A DNA stretch of 45,699 nucleotides from Bacteroidales bacterium (GTDB lineage Bacteria; Bacteroidota; Bacteroidia; Bacteroidales; UBA932), in the NCBI GenBank assembly GCA_017529425.1, contig JAFXNQ010000008.1, forward strand, positions 1 to 45,699, written 5' to 3'. Position numbers and translations under genes: made by a program. Shown here one piece after another: positions 9,176-17,674 of the stretch. Each line of letters starts with the position of its first letter. The stretch's first letter is position 1. Below the pieces are notes generated by a model, which saw only the letters and a list, made by a program, of their open reading frames with translations, ran no database searches and had not been told where the DNA came from.

Positions 9176-9502
9176 TAGAGCACCTTCTTAAGATACTGTC
9201 CGGTGTAGGATCCGGGACAGGCGGCAACTTGTTCCGGGGTGCCGGAGCAGATTATGGTTCCCTCCGGCAGCGCCGCCCTCCGGGCCCATGTCCACAAGGT
9301 AATCCACACTCTTGAGAACATCCAGGTTGTGTTCTATGATTACGACTGTATTCCCCTGGTCCACAATTTTCTGGAGCACCTCCATCAGCCGCTTGATATC
9401 GTCAAAATGGAGGCCGGTGGTGGGCTCGTCCAGCAGATAAAGGGTCTTGCCGGTACTCTTGCGGGAGAGCTCGTTTGCAAGTTTCACCCGCTGGCTTTCG
9501 CC
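9176..9502 (-). pseudogene. uvrA (fragment): Truncated duplicate of the uvrA 3' end
   Basis: This stretch aligns in the same orientation with the last 327 bp of uvrA (24330-24656), about 15 kb away. I count roughly 12 substitutions and one inserted T near 9260. The insertion shifts the frame after [10 protein letters not shown], so the tail no longer matches UvrA. It retains readable UvrA residues such as [16 protein letters not shown] and [13 protein letters not shown]. The homology stops inside the second ABC signature, at CTGGCTTTCGCC, and passes directly into AlbA sequence. It is a non-functional fragment, and the high identity suggests a fairly recent duplication or ongoing gene conversion. 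Confidence 0.92.
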
Positions 9503-9955
9503 AACACCGACGGCGGGAGGCTGCTGATTGGCGTGAAGGACAATGGCAAGGTGGTGGGCATCAAGAACGAAGAGGATATACACATGATAGAGGCAGCGGC
9601 ACAGGTCTTCTGCAAGCCGGAGGTCGATTACCGGTCGCGCATCTGGGAATACGGCTCGCGACGGGTGCTGGAGATAAGCATAGCGCCGAGTCCCCGCGCT
9701 CCCCATACTGCCCCGGACGAAGGCGGACGGCTCAAGGAAGGACACATAGAGCATACCCCACGGATAAGTTCAGTGGTATATGACGAGATAGCCCTTGCAG
9801 TTAAAGCCGGAACACATACGTATCTGGTTGAACCCAACCGCGACGGCCGCATGGAGGTCACAATCCCCGCCAACATGACCGCAGAGATATACCTTCCCGG
9901 ACGAAACGAACCGGTCGCTACAGTGGGCAGCGGCCGGCATACATTTAAGTATTAA
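9499..9955 (+). pseudogene. Chimeric remnant: AlbA piece joined to two rhamnosidase pieces
   Basis: Three homologous segments are fused in one open frame. About 9499-9725 matches AlbA gene positions 5478-5704 ([17 protein letters not shown] to APHTAPDE). 9728-9845 matches rhamnosidase positions 6623-6740 (the [13 protein letters not shown] and THTYLVEPNRD area). About 9857-9955 resembles the rhamnosidase 3' end at 8102-8209 (VTIPANMTAEIYLP, then VGSGRHTFK and a stop). The frame is open from within the uvrA fragment through to TAA 9955, but the product would lack any complete domain. The pieces diverge from the intact copies by more than the uvrA part does, so the source was probably a paralogous AlbA-rhamnosidase pair that was largely deleted. 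Confidence 0.88.
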
Positions 9956-10001
9956 AGAAAGCTTTACAGTACTGTACTGAACGGCAACAGAGGCATGCTG
10001 G

Positions 10002-11438
10002 TTATTGGAATAAATCCTCCAGCGTTATAACCCTTTGGAATTTACCGGAGTAATCGTTTCTCTGCAGACCATAAGTTGTAATCAGTACAGAGATTATCGG
10101 CTTTGCTTGTTTGGTCAATTCCATAGTGCGACTGATTCTTTGCTGGATCTTTGTTGCATAGTCGCGGTCTACGGAAAACATCCCTTGGCGGAATTTCATC
10201 TCGCACAGGCAAATCTTGCGGTCATCACGGTCTATGACAAGATCTATCTGCATTCCCTTGGAATTCTCACTTCCAGGAACTATCCATGATGACTCTCTGG
10301 TAATCACGTCCCCAATTCCTAAAGCCCTTTTGATTTGCCGGATATGCGCAAAGCAGACATCTTCAAAGGCATGTCCGGCCCAATTTGCTGCTGCAGGTGA
10401 ATTGTAGTAAGATTGCCAGTAGGTCGTGGCGTCACGGTTGTCTTTCACATGCTTAATATAAAACACACAGAACGGATCAGTAAGCCTGTATTTTACCACA
10501 TGTTCACCAAAAGGAATGTAGGGGGTAACTATTGTACTGTTGACCAGTGCATTCAACTGTCTCGTAAGCCCTCCACCAGAGGAATAATCCCCTTTGCAGA
10601 CAATCTCTTCTCTGGTATAGCCGGACCTTTTCCCTGCAAGGATTGTTACAATATCTTGCAGTTGCTCCGGATTGGCAAACTGCGATGCGAAGAGTTTGTC
10701 AAATTCGTCACGGAGCGGAGCCTGCCAGCCATACAGAATAGCATCGAAATTCTGAGGAACGCTGAGCCCCCTCCTGAACATATCCAGATAATAGGGTATG
10801 CCGCCGAAAGCCATATAAGCCTGTACTATGTCATACTCATCCATAGCATATCCGCCCACACGGAAGAATTCGCGACATTCCCAAAGCGTAAATGGCTCCA
10901 CTGCAATTGGCAGGGTCACACGGCCGTAGAGACCGCCTTTATTATTCAGCAGTTTATCGAGAATCCATGATGTCGCACTTCCACAAACGACCAACTTGGC
11001 GTTCTTATGCGCCAATACCCAGTCATTACAGAAGTGCTCGAAAGCCAGCATAAAATTGGACCTGGGCGTATCCATCCAAGGCAATTCATCAATAAAGATG
11101 ACCATATTGCTACCATCATCTTTGCTTTCCAACAACTGCTGCAACAGGTGAAAGGCCGACGACCAGTTGACAGGAACTTGTTCCTGAGAGGAAAGTCCAT
11201 AGCTACGCAGGGAATAGTGGAACTCTTGAAGTTGAGTTTTTAGTATGCCTCGCTTGGGATTGTTATTCTTGTCCAACGGTGAGACTGCAGTATGCTTAAA
11301 GGCATATTTATTCCGGAAGAACTCATTCACAAGGAACGTTTTTCCTACACGGCGTCTGCCGTAAACCGTTATTATCTGCGCCCTCTGCTTGTCAATGGCC
11401 TCTTGAAGTAACTCAAATTCTCTTTTTCTTCCTATCAT
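10002..11438 (-). CDS. AAA+ ATPase with C-terminal DUF234 nuclease-like domain
   Basis: A 478-residue protein of the archaeal-type ATPase family (PF01637) with a DUF234 tail. The N-terminus MIGRKREFELL precedes Walker A GRRRVGKT (Lys33, Thr34). Walker B is VIFIDELPW (Asp117, Glu118). A winged-helix-like middle (about residues 255-300, containing GYTREEIV) leads to a C-terminal segment with QIDLVIDRDD and ICLCEMKF, the D...(E)xK arrangement of PD-(D/E)XK nuclease-like folds. Such genes are scattered, often laterally acquired, and their biological role is unsettled; defence or mobile-element links have been suggested. The gene stands alone and its start lies just downstream of four TTTGGCCA-type palindromes, hinting at autoregulation. 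Confidence 0.88.
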   Translation of the reverse strand: MIGRKREFELLQEAIDKQRAQIITVYGRRRVGKTFLVNEFFRNKYAFKHTAVSPLDKNNNPKRGILKTQLQEFHYSLRSYGLSSQEQVPVNWSSAFHLLQQLLESKDDGSNMVIFIDELPWMDTPRSNFMLAFEHFCNDWVLAHKNAKLVVCGSATSWILDKLLNNKGGLYGRVTLPIAVEPFTLWECREFFRVGGYAMDEYDIVQAYMAFGGIPYYLDMFRRGLSVPQNFDAILYGWQAPLRDEFDKLFASQFANPEQLQDIVTILAGKRSGYTREEIVCKGDYSSGGGLTRQLNALVNSTIVTPYIPFGEHVVKYRLTDPFCVFYIKHVKDNRDATTYWQSYYNSPAAANWAGHAFEDVCFAHIRQIKRALGIGDVITRESSWIVPGSENSKGMQIDLVIDRDDRKICLCEMKFRQGMFSVDRDYATKIQQRISRTMELTKQAKPIISVLITTYGLQRNDYSGKFQRVITLEDLFQ

Positions 11439-11448
11439 AGTGTCATTA

Positions 11449-11541
11449 TTTGGCCATAAAGGTACACAATTGTTTGTGTTTGGCCAAACTATTATGCTTT
11501 ATTTGGCCAAATAGTGCTTCGAATGGCGACTTGTGGCCAAA
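11449..11541. promoter_or_regulatory. Array of four TTTGGCCAAA-type palindromes
   Basis: Four copies of a palindrome built on TTTGGCCAAA lie immediately upstream of the AAA+ ATPase start (ATG at 11438, minus). They read TTTGGCCA, TTTGGCCAAA, ATTTGGCCAAAT and TGTGGCCAAA. Their centres fall at about 11453, 11483, 11506 and 11536, giving spacings of 30, 23 and 30 bp. That regular arrangement at a promoter suggests an operator for a dimeric DNA-binding protein, possibly the ATPase itself through its winged-helix part. No protein has been assigned. Confidence 0.6.
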
Positions 11542-11723
11542 TATGGCGCTGCTGGGATTACGCTTATAAAGAGCTCCTCCGAGTTGTTACGCATATTCTC
11601 TATGCCGATCAGTATCAACACAAAGAAGGTAATGGACAAAAGCAACTCCACCGGAAACTTCAAAAGCTTCCCCGTGATATGCCTTAGTGCTTGCTGTAAT
11701 TTGAAGTGATCAGTCTCAGACAT
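11499..11723 (-). CDS. Small membrane protein fragment, unrecognised
   Basis: An open frame of 74 residues: a soluble start MSETDHFKLQQALRHITGKL, one strong transmembrane segment (FPVELLLSITFFVLILIGI) and a short tail that runs into the TTTGGCCAAA array. The beginning resembles the N-terminus of larger multi-pass Bacteroidota membrane proteins (DUF4153-like in my judgement), so this may be the 5' stump of a truncated gene. The last 20 residues overlap repeat sequence and are probably not original. It may not be expressed. Confidence 0.35.
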   Translation of the reverse strand: MSETDHFKLQQALRHITGKLLKFPVELLLSITFFVLILIGIENMRNNSEELFISVIPAAPYLATSRHSKHYLAK

Positions 11724-11973
11724 ATAGTAGTGTTTATCTATGCATATAGAGTCTTACCTTGGGCAAAATCTATCACGAAAGGCTATCGTGGCGTGTGCCA
11801 ACGACGCGATGTAAAAGGACAATAAACGCACCTCTGCCGACTGCAACTCGCAAATCAAACTGAAAGGCAACAAATACTATGTGAATGAAAGCAAAAAACG
11901 TTATCTTTGGCTAGCCCGCCACTTGGGCATACACACTGTGAGTATACGTCCACAGAAGAAACGTTATCAGAGT

Positions 11974-13482
11974 ATGGGAAAAGACGATATAGTGAAACTG
12001 TTGCTGAAAGGCGAGCGTATCACCTTGGAAGCAAAGTTAGCAGAGAGAGAGGTGCCTAAATCTATTTGGGGTACGTATTCGGCTTTTGCCAACACCATTG
12101 GAGGAACCATCCTGCTCGGTGTGGAGGAGCATCGACAGGAGAAAGACCCGGCAAAAAGGTATGAGATTCATGGTGTGGAGGATGCTGACAGAATCAAGAA
12201 GGACTTCTGGAATACAATCAACAGTAACAAGGTAAGCCAGAACATCCTGCAGGACGATGATTTGGAGGTGATGCAGATGGATGGCAAGGTTATCATCCGC
12301 ATCAGGGTCCCTCAGGCCAGTTGGCGGGTGAAGCCCGTCTATCTGAACGAAAATGTGTATAAGAACTCTTTCAAAAGGAACCACGAGGGCGACTATCATT
12401 GCACCATCGATCAGGTGAAGGCGATGATAAGGGATTCCAATGATGATGGTAACGACGGGCTGTTGATGGAGCATTATGGCATGGATGACATCGACCCTGA
12501 TTCGTTGCGGCAGTACCGTTCCGAATTTAGGGAAGAGAACCAAGACCACGTGTGGAACAAATATGACGACAAGACCTTCCTGAAGAGTTTTGGTGGCTAT
12601 GTCGTTGACAGGGAGACTGGCAAGGAGGGGCTGACGCTGGCCGGGCTGCTGATGTTCGGCACAGGGCTGGCAATCCGCGAACGGTTGTCCAACTTCAGGA
12701 TGGACTATGTGGACATGAGCCACCTGGTGGGTGACGAACGCTACCACGATCGCCTGACTTACGACGGCCGTTGGGAAAACAACCTCTATCAGTTCCTGCA
12801 TCTGGTCATCCCAAAACTCACACTGGACCTACCCCGTCCTTTCCGTATGCCGAAGCTGAAACGCGAGGATGACACTCCGCAGTTAAAAGCGGTGCGCGAG
12901 GCTTTTGCCAACGCCATCATTCATTCGGATGTATTCCTGTCTGGTGGTGTGCTGCGCATCGACAAATACGATGACAGGCTCTGTTTGCGGAATCCCGGTT
13001 CGCTAAAACTGCCCATCGAACAGATTTATGAGGGTGGCACATCAAGGGCGCGCAACCCCAGGATGCAGAATATGCTGCGCATGATAGGTTACGGCGAGAA
13101 CTTAGGATCGGGCTTCCCACTGATACTCACTGCCTGGAAGGATGCCGGATGGGGAGAGCCCGTGTTAAAAAACAAGGTGGAGATAGACGAAGTGGAGTTG
13201 GAATTGCCAATAAAAACAAAAAATGCACCTGTAAATGCACCTGTAAATGCACCTGTAAATGCACCTGTACAACTAAGTAAAACTCAAAAGATGATTCTGC
13301 CAATTATTCAAGCAAACAAGTATGTGACTTATGAAGAGTTAGCTAATACCATTGGGGTTGATAGAACGACTATAATGCGTAATATCGGTACAATGAAGAA
13401 GAAAGGTGTCATAGAGCGTGTTGGTGGCGACAAAAGTGGACATTGGGAAGTGTTGCTTGATATCAGTCATCTTAACTCGTAA
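11974..13482 (+). CDS. AlbA_2/HATPase_c_4 ATP-binding regulator with C-terminal winged helix
   Basis: A protein of about 502 residues. I choose ATG 11974 (MGKDDIVKLLLKGERITLE), the usual opening of this family; the GTG-initiated extension to 11881 looks like unrelated remnant sequence. The AlbA_2 domain contains STYSAFANT-like sequence (TYSAFANTIGGTILLGVEEH). A middle HATPase_c_4 region follows (LKAVREAFANAIIHSDVF; GTSRARNPRM; GYGENLGSGFP). The end is a winged helix (ILPIIQANKYVTYEELANTI, VDRTTIMRNIGTMKKKGVI). Between the ATPase part and the winged helix lies a run of NAPV repeats. The family is annotated as RecG-related or putative transcriptional regulators; targets are unknown. Decayed relatives follow downstream. 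Confidence 0.88.
   Translation: MGKDDIVKLLLKGERITLEAKLAEREVPKSIWGTYSAFANTIGGTILLGVEEHRQEKDPAKRYEIHGVEDADRIKKDFWNTINSNKVSQNILQDDDLEVMQMDGKVIIRIRVPQASWRVKPVYLNENVYKNSFKRNHEGDYHCTIDQVKAMIRDSNDDGNDGLLMEHYGMDDIDPDSLRQYRSEFREENQDHVWNKYDDKTFLKSFGGYVVDRETGKEGLTLAGLLMFGTGLAIRERLSNFRMDYVDMSHLVGDERYHDRLTYDGRWENNLYQFLHLVIPKLTLDLPRPFRMPKLKREDDTPQLKAVREAFANAIIHSDVFLSGGVLRIDKYDDRLCLRNPGSLKLPIEQIYEGGTSRARNPRMQNMLRMIGYGENLGSGFPLILTAWKDAGWGEPVLKNKVEIDEVELELPIKTKNAPVNAPVNAPVNAPVQLSKTQKMILPIIQANKYVTYEELANTIGVDRTTIMRNIGTMKKKGVIERVGGDKSGHWEVLLDISHLNS
13222..13269 (+). repeat. 12-bp coding tandem repeat, four copies (NAPV)4
   Basis: Four perfect tandem copies of AATGCACCTGTA encode (Asn-Ala-Pro-Val)4 in the linker before the winged-helix domain. 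A 12-bp unit keeps the reading frame whatever the copy number, so slippage would only alter linker length. The decayed relative at 13807 has a single imperfect version (GTAAATGCAACTGTA), showing the expansion is specific to this copy. Confidence 0.95.
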
Positions 13483-13806
13483 ATAACCTAACCAGTTGTC
13501 GGCCACAATCCGGGGCACAAGACACACTCAACGAAACACCACCAATCTTCTACGCATCGATGGCCGCATATCAGGCCGCTGGAAAGTCCTCATCAAGAAA
13601 TAGAGCCCCTCACCAGCGGTTCGACCTCAACGGCCTCAACGAAACTGTGAATACGATTGTCTCTCGTCCCCGGCAAAAAAGTCCACGGGAACACGTTCAC
13701 GCTCAGCAGCTGGAATTTGAATTCGCGATATAGCGATTAAAGAAATCCTCCGTTCTTATTCAACCGAATAAGGATATCCTTATTACAATGACTTCTCCAA
13801 GAAAGG

Positions 13807-14052
13807 CTGGAGATTGACGAAGTTAATCTGGAACTGCCTATAAAAACTGTAAATGCAACTGTAAAACTCAATAAGACTCAACAGAAGATTCTGCCCATCC
13901 TTCAAGCGAACAGGTATACTACTTATGAAGAGATTGCCAGGCAACTGGGTATTGAGAGGACTACGGTTTGGCGAAATCTTGATGCCATGAAAAAGAAAGG
14001 TGTTATCCAGCGTATTGGCGGCGACAAGGGCGGCGAGTGGGTAATCTTCTAA
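13807..14052 (+). pseudogene. C-terminal remnant of an AlbA/HATPase regulator (winged helix)
   Basis: The frame from about 13807 to TAA 14052 reads EIDEVNLELPIKT, then ILPILQANRYTTYEEIARQL, IERTTVWRNLDAMKKKGVI and GGDKGGEW. It is a clear homologue of the last 80 residues of the intact protein ending at 13482. Everything upstream of the EIDEV region (AlbA and ATPase parts) is missing; the frame is blocked by a TGA near 13786. The 13483-13806 interval between the two shows no gene. The layout suggests tandem duplication followed by decay. Confidence 0.85.
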
Positions 14053-14128
14053 GTTTCCATCATTCCTATCCCATCAACGAAAAGATTGCCGATGCCCTGC
14101 GCAAGGGCGCGGTAAGACTTAAGGTTGG

Positions 14129-14455
14129 GGACGTGGAATCCTCAACATGTTCAATACTGCAATGAAGCCGGTCTTCCAGAACCGGAATATGACTATATGA
14201 CGTATTTTGTATGCCTGTCAATTCGGTTCGAGTAACCGTTGGCCCCATATCTTTTCGATTAGGGAGTAAGCAATGGACAAGATGATAGGCTATACGATAT
14301 TATAAAAAAGACCTATCTGATTATCAAGGACCCTTCTTGCTTTCAGCGGAAAGAGTTGTCAGAGAGGATGGACAAGTGCATCCCTACCATAAATCGCCCA
14401 AGAAAAGGGATTCATCGTGCATGAAGGCTCCCGAAAAACAGTGGTTATCGCATAA
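14129..14455 (+). pseudogene. Second, more decayed AlbA/HATPase regulator remnant
   Basis: Readable pieces occur in order on the plus strand but in shifting frames. They are GRGIL at 14129-14143; NEAGLPEPEYDYMTYFVC from about 14159 in another frame, ending at a TAA near 14235; a winged-helix-like stretch (YDIIKKTYLIIKDPSC, QRKELSERMDKCIPTI); and KGFIVHEGSRKTVVIA ending at 14455. The GRGI...EAGLPEP.(Y/F) pattern is the usual end of the HATPase_c_4 domain, and the rest corresponds to its winged-helix tail. At least two frameshifts and a stop break it. Confidence 0.65.
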
Positions 14456-14893
14456 AATAACTGTTTCCATATGTTCCACCGCTTCCATTGCTTGATGGAA
14501 CAGATGGCAGCGAGGACAAGGGCGTGACATCTTGGGTGACAAACCAGTGTGATCTAAGTCATAGACCATTGTATCTCCCGCTTCAACTTCATCCTCTTCA
14601 TTCACAATGGGCCATGGGTATTCGGACGTAACTCGGTCGTATAGTTAGCTTTGAGTAGCCAACGTCTATCAATTGAAAAACACCTTTGGACTGGTACCAT
14701 CAGTGTTTCCACAATAAAAAGGAAATAGCCCTACTGCTATTATTGCTATAGCAATATACCTCTTATACTACGTTTTTGGTTTATCTTAAGTCCTCGATGT
14801 GATATACACTATCTTCTCTTTACGCAATAATTAAAGGAATTGACTGTGATCGATAACATCTTCTGGATCTAAATTCTCAAGATAGACAAATGA
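14456..14893. other. Non-coding interval
   Basis: No convincing gene. A minus-strand frame at 14384-14605 encodes 73 residues with a CPRC motif but no recognisable family. A perfect 16-bp palindrome, TATTGCTATAGCAATA, lies at 14741-14756. The sequence is AT-richer than the flanking genes and looks like decayed or foreign DNA. Confidence 0.4.
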
Positions 14894-15086
14894 TTACTTA
14901 CAAGAGGGGCATTCTTTTTTACAGGATGCAAAAACCTTTTGTCCCCATATGTAATAACTCCCCACACTCAGGACTTCTCAAAAAATAGTTTCCACAATTC
15001 TCGCAATACAGATAATAATCCACTTTAGAGATATTAGAAAAATCATAGTAGATAATTCGTCCAACTCTGATTGCGTCTAGAGCCAT
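14894..15086 (-). pseudogene. Broken small zinc-ribbon-like protein
   Basis: From ATG 15086 the frame reads MALDAIRVGRIIYYDFSN, then YYLYCENCGNYFLRSPECGE, and stops after GFCIL. A shift of one base inside the A/G-rich region restores KVFASCKKECPSCK and a stop at 14894. The combined product would hold CxxC, a single Cys, then CxxxCxxC, an arrangement expected for a zinc ribbon. I therefore read it as a short gene broken by one frameshift. No family is recognised. The 15087-15239 interval that separates it from the transglutaminase-like gene is empty. Confidence 0.4.
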
Positions 15087-15239
15087 ATTTGTAAGAAAAA
15101 CAGCCGGATTGGGATTAGCATATTTTTTTCAAGAAATGAAATACACCTTGCAGTTCTTGTCCGTCGGAAGAGAACAATGCACTATTACAACTGGGGTACA
15201 TGAACGTTCTTAAAAGTATGAATCATAATAATACCAGCC

Positions 15240-16736
15240 CTACAATTCTATAACCACTGCTTTTCCGTTATCCATTCCGGTCATTGTAATCCCAACAGGA
15301 GCTCCAGCGCCAATGATAGTAGGGTCGCATATCACGTACTTTTTTTCACGAACTGATAAATAGTCCCCATTAATATCTTCTTCAAAATGGACGGCAGTCG
15401 CCAAATGCCCAGGATAATATACAAGAACTACTTTCAAGCCAAGAATGTCTCTCACCAATCGAGAAAATAGAATTGCCCTATCCTCGCAGTCGCAGTATGG
15501 ATAATAGAGAGATTCGTCAGGGAAAAACGCTCTGTCCCGTCCCCAGACCATATCATCGTACTCATATACAAAGGCAGTTTGGACAAAGTTCAATAGGATG
15601 TTTGCTGCTTGCAGTTTATTCTTTCCCAATATTGCTTTCCTCAACGATGGATAAAGTGTTGATTGGGCTTCTTGACTCAAAGGAGCTTGTGCATAAAAAC
15701 GCCAACGGGTTTTGCTATCATTATTTACGAAAGACTCAGGGTACTCATTATAAAAGGCAATCAGATTTTCATTGCAAGAAACTGTGGCTCTTGCATCAGC
15801 ATATTTTACTGAAGAGAGAGAGCGGGATTTTGACTGCTTAGAGGCGAAATTGTTTTCATTCACAATTGCCAATCGCATTTTTCTCAGATTGTCGGGTAAC
15901 TCAGTCATAAAAAACATCCTGTTTACCTGGCTTCCATCAAGTAAGTAGAAATGCTCACCTTTAATGTCGTAGTACGGATATCCATACATATCTCCGTCTG
16001 CGGCCAGAAGCATGTGGATTGATGAATCTTCCGCCCGGCCCATCACAAGCTTGTAACCAGATTGTAGTAGTATAATTGACTGAAGGACAATGGCCTCCTT
16101 TTTCTTTGAAGGTCCATATGCCTTGGTTGCCAACGCTTCCGTCATTTTAACATATGCCCAATCACAAAGATTATAGTTCTTCCTAAGCGCAAGACAATCA
16201 TAGTACAAATTATCATATTCCCCTGAACATAGGTCATGCCACATATCTGCGATGGCGTCTTCGTTGCTGCTTTTCAGCAATGGCTTCGTAGAGGTGTCAA
16301 ACCTGACTTTGCAAGGGGTTCCATATATTGAAAACGAGAACCACTTTTCGGTTTTGACAGGGACCTCTTCAATCGGAGCCACTGGTTCCGGGGCAGGCTG
16401 AGGCGTTGGCTCTTCAATAATCTCATCGGGGATAATAGGATTATCCTTCGGCGTTCTATCAATGTCATCCGGTACTACCACAGGCTGGATATCTTCGTCC
16501 TTTATCTGCGGCTTAGGCTTAGGTGCCCGCTCCGGCATTTCTTTCCACACTTTACGAATATATGCCTCCATTTCGGCATTCTTCTGTGCCCTGTAAGCCT
16601 GGAACTCAGACAATTGTTTTTGCTTATAGCTTTGGAAATTCTCTTGCGCGCGGCGCCTATACTCGTCGAAAGATTGAGCTGATAAGATATGGCAACAGTG
16701 AATTAGAATTAAGCAATACAGTAACCGCCTAATCAT
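15240..16736 (-). CDS. Secreted transglutaminase-like cysteine protease-fold protein
   Basis: A 498-residue protein. ATG 16736 gives a signal peptide (MIRRLLYCLILIHCCHILSA) and overlaps the stop of the AbiH-like gene by 8 nt (ATGATTAG), which favours it over the upstream in-frame start. A charged helical region (EYRRRAQENFQSYKQKQLSE) and a Pro/Glu-rich linker with many PEP- and PAPEP-type segments follow. The C-terminal part has PYCDCEDRAILFSRLVRDI, then YYPGHLATAVHF and YVICDPT. These give the Cys, His and Asp of a transglutaminase-like triad (Cys about 415-417, His about 444 or 450). It is last in the five-gene operon. It probably acts in the periplasm, but its role is not evident. Confidence 0.75.
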   Translation of the reverse strand: MIRRLLYCLILIHCCHILSAQSFDEYRRRAQENFQSYKQKQLSEFQAYRAQKNAEMEAYIRKVWKEMPERAPKPKPQIKDEDIQPVVVPDDIDRTPKDNPIIPDEIIEEPTPQPAPEPVAPIEEVPVKTEKWFSFSIYGTPCKVRFDTSTKPLLKSSNEDAIADMWHDLCSGEYDNLYYDCLALRKNYNLCDWAYVKMTEALATKAYGPSKKKEAIVLQSIILLQSGYKLVMGRAEDSSIHMLLAADGDMYGYPYYDIKGEHFYLLDGSQVNRMFFMTELPDNLRKMRLAIVNENNFASKQSKSRSLSSVKYADARATVSCNENLIAFYNEYPESFVNNDSKTRWRFYAQAPLSQEAQSTLYPSLRKAILGKNKLQAANILLNFVQTAFVYEYDDMVWGRDRAFFPDESLYYPYCDCEDRAILFSRLVRDILGLKVVLVYYPGHLATAVHFEEDINGDYLSVREKKYVICDPTIIGAGAPVGITMTGMDNGKAVVIEL

Positions 16737-17643
16737 TAAAAAGATATGTGGGCTCATATGCTTGGCTATTATCATAAAACATTACATCGTTGTTCATTCG
16801 TAGCTTTGATAAATGATTGTTTGTTAGGACGTCCAATTCTGACATCAGTTTAAGTCTTTCTTTTTCCCCATAATAATAAAAGACAATTCTTTTTCTTCCT
16901 TGCTTCCCCAAAGACAACTCATGAAATAAGTTCTCAAAATAGTGATGATCTGGTTCTCCAAGTGAGAAGCCAAAGAATACGATAGCCTCAGCACAATTCA
17001 GTACAGAATCGCTAAAACCAGGCACATATGTTTTAGAAGTGGACTTTTTTAGAAAGATATAGTCCCCAACGTCATCGCTGTCACTAACACCGAATACGAT
17101 TTCATTATCCACGCTTCCGTGCGGATGTATCATTTGTAGATGACTTAGCCGTGATTGATATGATGAATCGAATAGGGACATTATATTTTCCAAGAAATTA
17201 ATAATTCTTCCTTCCCATCCCAAATAGGCTTTCAGTATTAGAGAGGCAGTGTTCGTATAATTGAAATTTATAATAAGAAGACTATCTGACGGTTTTTGCA
17301 TGCGAGGTATATAATTGGAGATCAAAACATCTGAAGCCATACAAGGCTTCACTACGCATTCCATACTTATCTTTAGATAATACTGCTTTATCGTATCTTT
17401 CAGCGAATTATACTCCTTCAAAAACAGATTAGAATCGGGGTGAATGTCCTGTGCGTACTGTGATAGTGACTTCTCCAACCCGTGCCATTTAGAGGGGGCA
17501 ATCTGGTTAATGTACTGGGCAAGTTGATTGCCAGAGTCTAGTAGCTTTTGAAACTCTGGGCTTTTGATTAATTCATTATAGGATGTTCGGAGATCTAAGT
17601 TCCTGTCAAATCCGTTTCCCAAGATAAGGATAGATAATGCCAT
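16729..17643 (-). CDS. AbiH-like protein (putative abortive-infection factor)
   Basis: A 304-residue soluble protein. The N-terminus LSILILGNGFDRNLDLRTSY is the diagnostic opening of the AbiH family (PF14253), with GNGFD and the following (T)SY. Further matches are LLIINFNYTNT, IHPHGSVDNEIVFGVSD and FFGFSLGEPDHHYF. AbiH proteins were described as phage abortive-infection factors in lactococci; their chemistry is not well established. Here the gene is unusually placed inside an operon of exported proteins, overlapping the next gene by 8 nt and starting 31 bp after the big surface lipoprotein. It could be a defence gene that inserted, or an AbiH-fold protein with another job. Confidence 0.85.
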   Translation of the reverse strand: MALSILILGNGFDRNLDLRTSYNELIKSPEFQKLLDSGNQLAQYINQIAPSKWHGLEKSLSQYAQDIHPDSNLFLKEYNSLKDTIKQYYLKISMECVVKPCMASDVLISNYIPRMQKPSDSLLIINFNYTNTASLILKAYLGWEGRIINFLENIMSLFDSSYQSRLSHLQMIHPHGSVDNEIVFGVSDSDDVGDYIFLKKSTSKTYVPGFSDSVLNCAEAIVFFGFSLGEPDHHYFENLFHELSLGKQGRKRIVFYYYGEKERLKLMSELDVLTNNHLSKLRMNNDVMFYDNSQAYEPTYLFND

Positions 17644-17674
17644 GATTATTCTTTAACAAAAAGGTACTGAGGGC

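Noticed and set aside
9188-9754. 188-residue protein containing UvrA-like sequence
   Set aside because: It combines an out-of-frame UvrA tail with antisense AlbA sequence; it is a by-product of the chimeric scar.
11881-11973. GTG-initiated 31-residue extension of the ATP-binding regulator
   Set aside because: The family begins at MGKDDIVKLL-like sequence; the extension has no family match and probably belongs to an older remnant.
13222-13269. Short direct repeats as a CRISPR or iteron array
   Set aside because: The 12-bp units are back to back, in frame and inside an intact coding sequence.
14384-14605. 73-residue minus-strand frame with a CPRC motif
   Set aside because: No recognisable domain, and it partly overlaps the plus-strand regulator remnant ending at 14455.
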